DNA from: Sphagnum compactum
Taxonomy: Eukaryota; Bryophyta; Sphagnopsida; Sphagnales
DNA length: 64,000 bases
Assembly: GCA_965153455.1 (NCBI GenBank)
Contig: OZ234493.1
Location: forward strand, 8,484,213-8,548,212
Direction: 5' to 3'
The stretch's first letter is position 1; every line of letters begins with the position of its first letter. A program made the translations under genes and the position numbers. This document shows positions 61,043-64,000 of this stretch, one piece after another. Under the pieces are notes generated by a model, which was not told the DNA's origin, did no database searches, and saw only the letters and a program-made list of their open reading frames with translations.

Positions 61043-64000
61043 TTAAGTCGCTAATTTGCTTTCAGGGAACTTATTCTCGTAGGCAGGCGCAGTCTGCACA
61101 TACCAGTAGTTTTCTGTCAGTTCAAGAGAGTTCAGAAGAGTGACTTGGAAGTGCTGGAAGACATAATTGGCTACAATACAATCCAACACCAGGGTCACAG
61201 CTTTCACCAGATAGGAACACAGATAAACATCACAGAGCGGATGATGGATAACCATGTAAGTAGTGGTGATCATCTTCCCAGCAAACCAGCGACCGTGCAA
61301 CGCTCGTTGGGCACTCATAGCCGCAGCAATTGTGTCAAATCGTAGATAAACATGTCCCGCGCTGTTCCTGAAAACAAGAGACACTCAAACAGACAAGCTT
61401 TTGTCAAGATGGCAAGGATAATAGCATAATGCACCCCATAAGACAAGAGTTTGAATGTCTGAGAGTGAAGAGAGAATACAGCCCTCATAACATTAGTCCT
61501 CAGCTTATATCTACAGGCCCTGCTCACTAGATAGCTTGCTACTGAATCCTGGAGTGGAAGATATCACCCTGCAAAAGATGAACATTGTCTGCACAATCAA
61601 TAACGGAAAACCTGTGAAAAGATGACCTTTGGGCTGTTCCAAACACACCACCTGCACTGACTTGGACATGTGGCAACCATTGCCAGAAAAATCTCTCTCT
61701 AAAAGGATATCAACAGAAGAACCTTCTGTGTGAAAGAAACTCCAAACAAGGTCAACTTTCTGACTTTCTGGTCTACTTATATCGCCTCACTCTGATACTG
61801 TTTCCTTCTTTTCAACCCCTCCCAAGAAACATACCTGACCAAGATCATGAATTCATAAATAGCTTAGTAAGTAGAATCCTCCAGACCACTTTAATGTTGC
61901 AAGACTGGGCTTCATATCTAAGGGTCAAAAGAAGAAAATTTCTCTTCTAGTGACCTGCCTTTGCAAAGCTTCTATAGAGCTCTGCAAAAAGAAGTCAATG
62001 AGAAGGCCCAAGCATTGTCCAAACCCTTCAGCATGACAGGCTTGTTAATCACCCAGGATTACACTGTCAACTGAGTGAAAAGTGAGTTTGACAGGGTTGA
62101 TATATGGATGCATACAACAAACGAACAACAACAGTCAGGCAGGACTGGCTCATTTATCCCTCAAGAAACACAGCAAACCAGGTTTTCATAGCAAGAATCT
62201 CAAGGGCAGGGCCATGTTGCAAGGGCGCAATCTCTGTAGTCGTGCCGAGCCTGATGCACACTCTTCAGCTACACATCCAGAGTTCCTGGAATAGTCCAAT
62301 CATATGTTCATGATTAGCATGCCTTATGTACGGCTTAGTTGTTTAGCTGCTATGTCAAACTTCCACCATCTACTGATGCCCTCTTCCTGCCGATCTTCAC
62401 ATATTGAGGGGTTGAGACCAAGATAAGACAATGCAATGCAACCTTTGTAGGTAACCCCCTTACTTGTCCACAAATATGTGTTTCACCACACCAAACTTTG
62501 AGCATTCCTCGTGTACATCTTCCTTGATGTCTAGATCAAAGTCAGGTTCCGTCTGCACAATAAAAACCCACAGCATTACGTCTTGCCTGCAGTGGTCACA
62601 TGCAAACTACAGATGATACAATCATCACTGAAATCAACCTCTGCAGGCACTATTTCATAGAGTTCTTCTTGCAATGAGAAGTAATGACACCCTGGAAAAA
62701 ATCAGGTGATGTCTGCATCTGCAAGATTCTTGAACGTTCTGCATTGATGTGACTGGAGTGAACAGAATATAACTCAACAGACTCTTCTACATGAACCATC
62801 AAAAACACACCTCAGTGCTAGGATCAAACATGTTCTTGAGCAGAAGAAATTCACTGGCAGGCCCAATTGGTTCCACAGCAGCAGGAATGGCAGGGCCACC
62901 AAGACTGGGGTTGAGCGCTGGACTTAAACTGAGAGAAGCCAAAGCTAAGGGATTCTGGCCAAGTAAAGGTGCTGCCACTAGTGGAGCCACTGCAGCAGGA
63001 ACCGCCATGCTCAGCAGGTTGGTTGCTGGAGCTGTTATTGCAGGCACACTTGCTACAGCACCACTGCAAACACAAGCAAAAACTTCTGTGGTGAAAGAAA
63101 CTGGAATAGAGCAACTTGTTCATCAAACAAACTCATGTTAAAGAATTTAAACCCTACGCCCATTTAACATCCAAAACCACACAAAGAGTATTACTAACAA
63201 CTAAAGATCCCATGTGCAAACAGGCTATTTAAGGCTGCACTGAAACCCAACGGCCTTGCTGGTCACAAATCCAATGTACAACCAAAGACTGTGGAATATT
63301 CCAAATCTCCCGAACTAGTCATTAGAACCAAAGTGCATGACGCTGGTCAAGATTACCTGGTTGTGCTTCCACTTCGATCAAGCTTTTGCATGAGTAATGC
63401 CCTTGAGCGTGCATTGAGGGACTGCAAAAACAACAACAATACCACAATTACATTTTTGTAGAAATGAATCAAGTTGCTTCCGAAACCAGTAGAAACCCTA
63501 GAGGCTTGAAGCAGGAAATGACAAATGAAGTTTGTTCTCATACAAGGCCCCCTCCTTCGTCGTCATCAAGCTCGCCAGGATTGACTCCAATGTCTTCCAT
63601 TCCAAGTTGGTCAGAAACAGCTGAAACCTGCACAAATCAAGGACAATAATCTGTCCATAAGAACACTAGACTGTCACTAATTCTCAGATTCTCAAACCTT
63701 GAGACCAAGACAGGGCACCCAATCCAAGTTTAGCTTGGTCATACATATGTCTGAAATTGCAGAGGAAACTCCAGAGAGGAAACTGCACAGAGGAAGGTAG
63801 CATGCCAAGAATGAGTGTGGTCTTAGGCTTATGAGTGTCACTCACAAATCATCTGACCACCACCTTTATCATGAATAGAATTGAGGAGCTGCCATGACTC
63901 CCAACTGACTTCATCAGCCCTCAAGTTGGGTAAATAGGTATACAATAATCTACCCAAACTTTCAGGTAACTCACTATACAAGCATTTGTGTTCTGATTTT
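61043..64000 (-). CDS. RBM39: RBM39/CAPER-type splicing factor, C-terminal half (runs off the window)
   Basis: Six exons are visible: 63627-63544, 63421-63357, 63063-62811, 62552-62464, 61367-61253, 61093-61043. They join in frame to a stop at 61043; the upstream exons with the two RRMs lie beyond 64000, and 63628-64000 is intron. Order: VSAVSDQLGMED after RRM2, an acidic DDDEGGGL, LNARSRALLMQKLDRSG, an Ala/Leu/Pro-rich linker, then a U2AF-homology (UHM) domain. The UHM shows LLLKNMFDPSTE, DIKEDVHEECSKFGVVKHIFVDK-like sequence in two exons, and GRWFAGKMI with the R-x-F motif. It ends APAYENKFP, matching human and Arabidopsis RBM39. UHM domains bind ULM motifs in SF3B1 and U2AF65, so a nuclear pre-mRNA splicing role is expected. 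The 61253 donor (ATG|GTTATC) is weak. Confidence 0.92.

Overview
This is nuclear DNA of a land plant. The genes are split by short to medium GT-AG introns, lie in GC-richer islands, and are separated by long AT-rich tracts filled with decayed transposons. The proteins are plant-type: a plant-clade oligopeptide transporter, a double B-box protein, a PX/Rubicon-homology protein and a plant RBM39. Gene-poor, relic-rich DNA fits a large genome such as a gymnosperm, fern or lycophyte; nothing here fixes the species.

Four host genes can be supported. (1) Minus strand, 16640-21920: a five-exon gene for a 1,319-residue protein with RUN, PX and RH (Rubicon homology) domains. (2) Plus strand, 36685-38989: a double B-box zinc-finger transcription regulator. 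(3) Minus strand, 48396-53119: an eight-exon oligopeptide transporter with one probable GC-AG intron. (4) Minus strand, from 61043 past the right edge: the C-terminal half of an RBM39/CAPER-type splicing factor. All four have intact frames across predicted splice sites. They look like unrelated neighbours, not a pathway.

The rest is mostly mobile DNA. 1-1.9 kb: a dispersed repeat, a minisatellite and a Helitron-like 3' end. 3.2-6.8 kb: a fold-back MITE and a long AT-rich CACTA-like element. 11.1-15.3 kb: a decayed Helitron-like element whose PIF1-type helicase is followed by an endonuclease/exonuclease/phosphatase (EEP) domain. 22.4-24.3 kb: three 190-bp tandem repeats, a second dispersed-repeat copy and a G-rich tract. 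24.5-27.5 kb: two oppositely oriented fragments of one non-LTR retrotransposon family, with a Helitron-like end between them. 27.5-35 kb: a plant L1-type LINE split by a 2.7-kb CACTA-like element with a 158-bp palindrome. 39.9-46.4 kb: a 3.6-kb unit with complex inverted termini around an RPA-like gene relic, then a second helicase-EEP relic in the same orientation.

The most interesting system is the pair of helicase-EEP relics. Two independently decayed copies keep the same order, and one has an RPA-like gene beside it. That is the set expected of a Helentron-type rolling-circle transposon. Large parts of 6.8-10.9 kb and 54.3-60.1 kb contain nothing I recognise.
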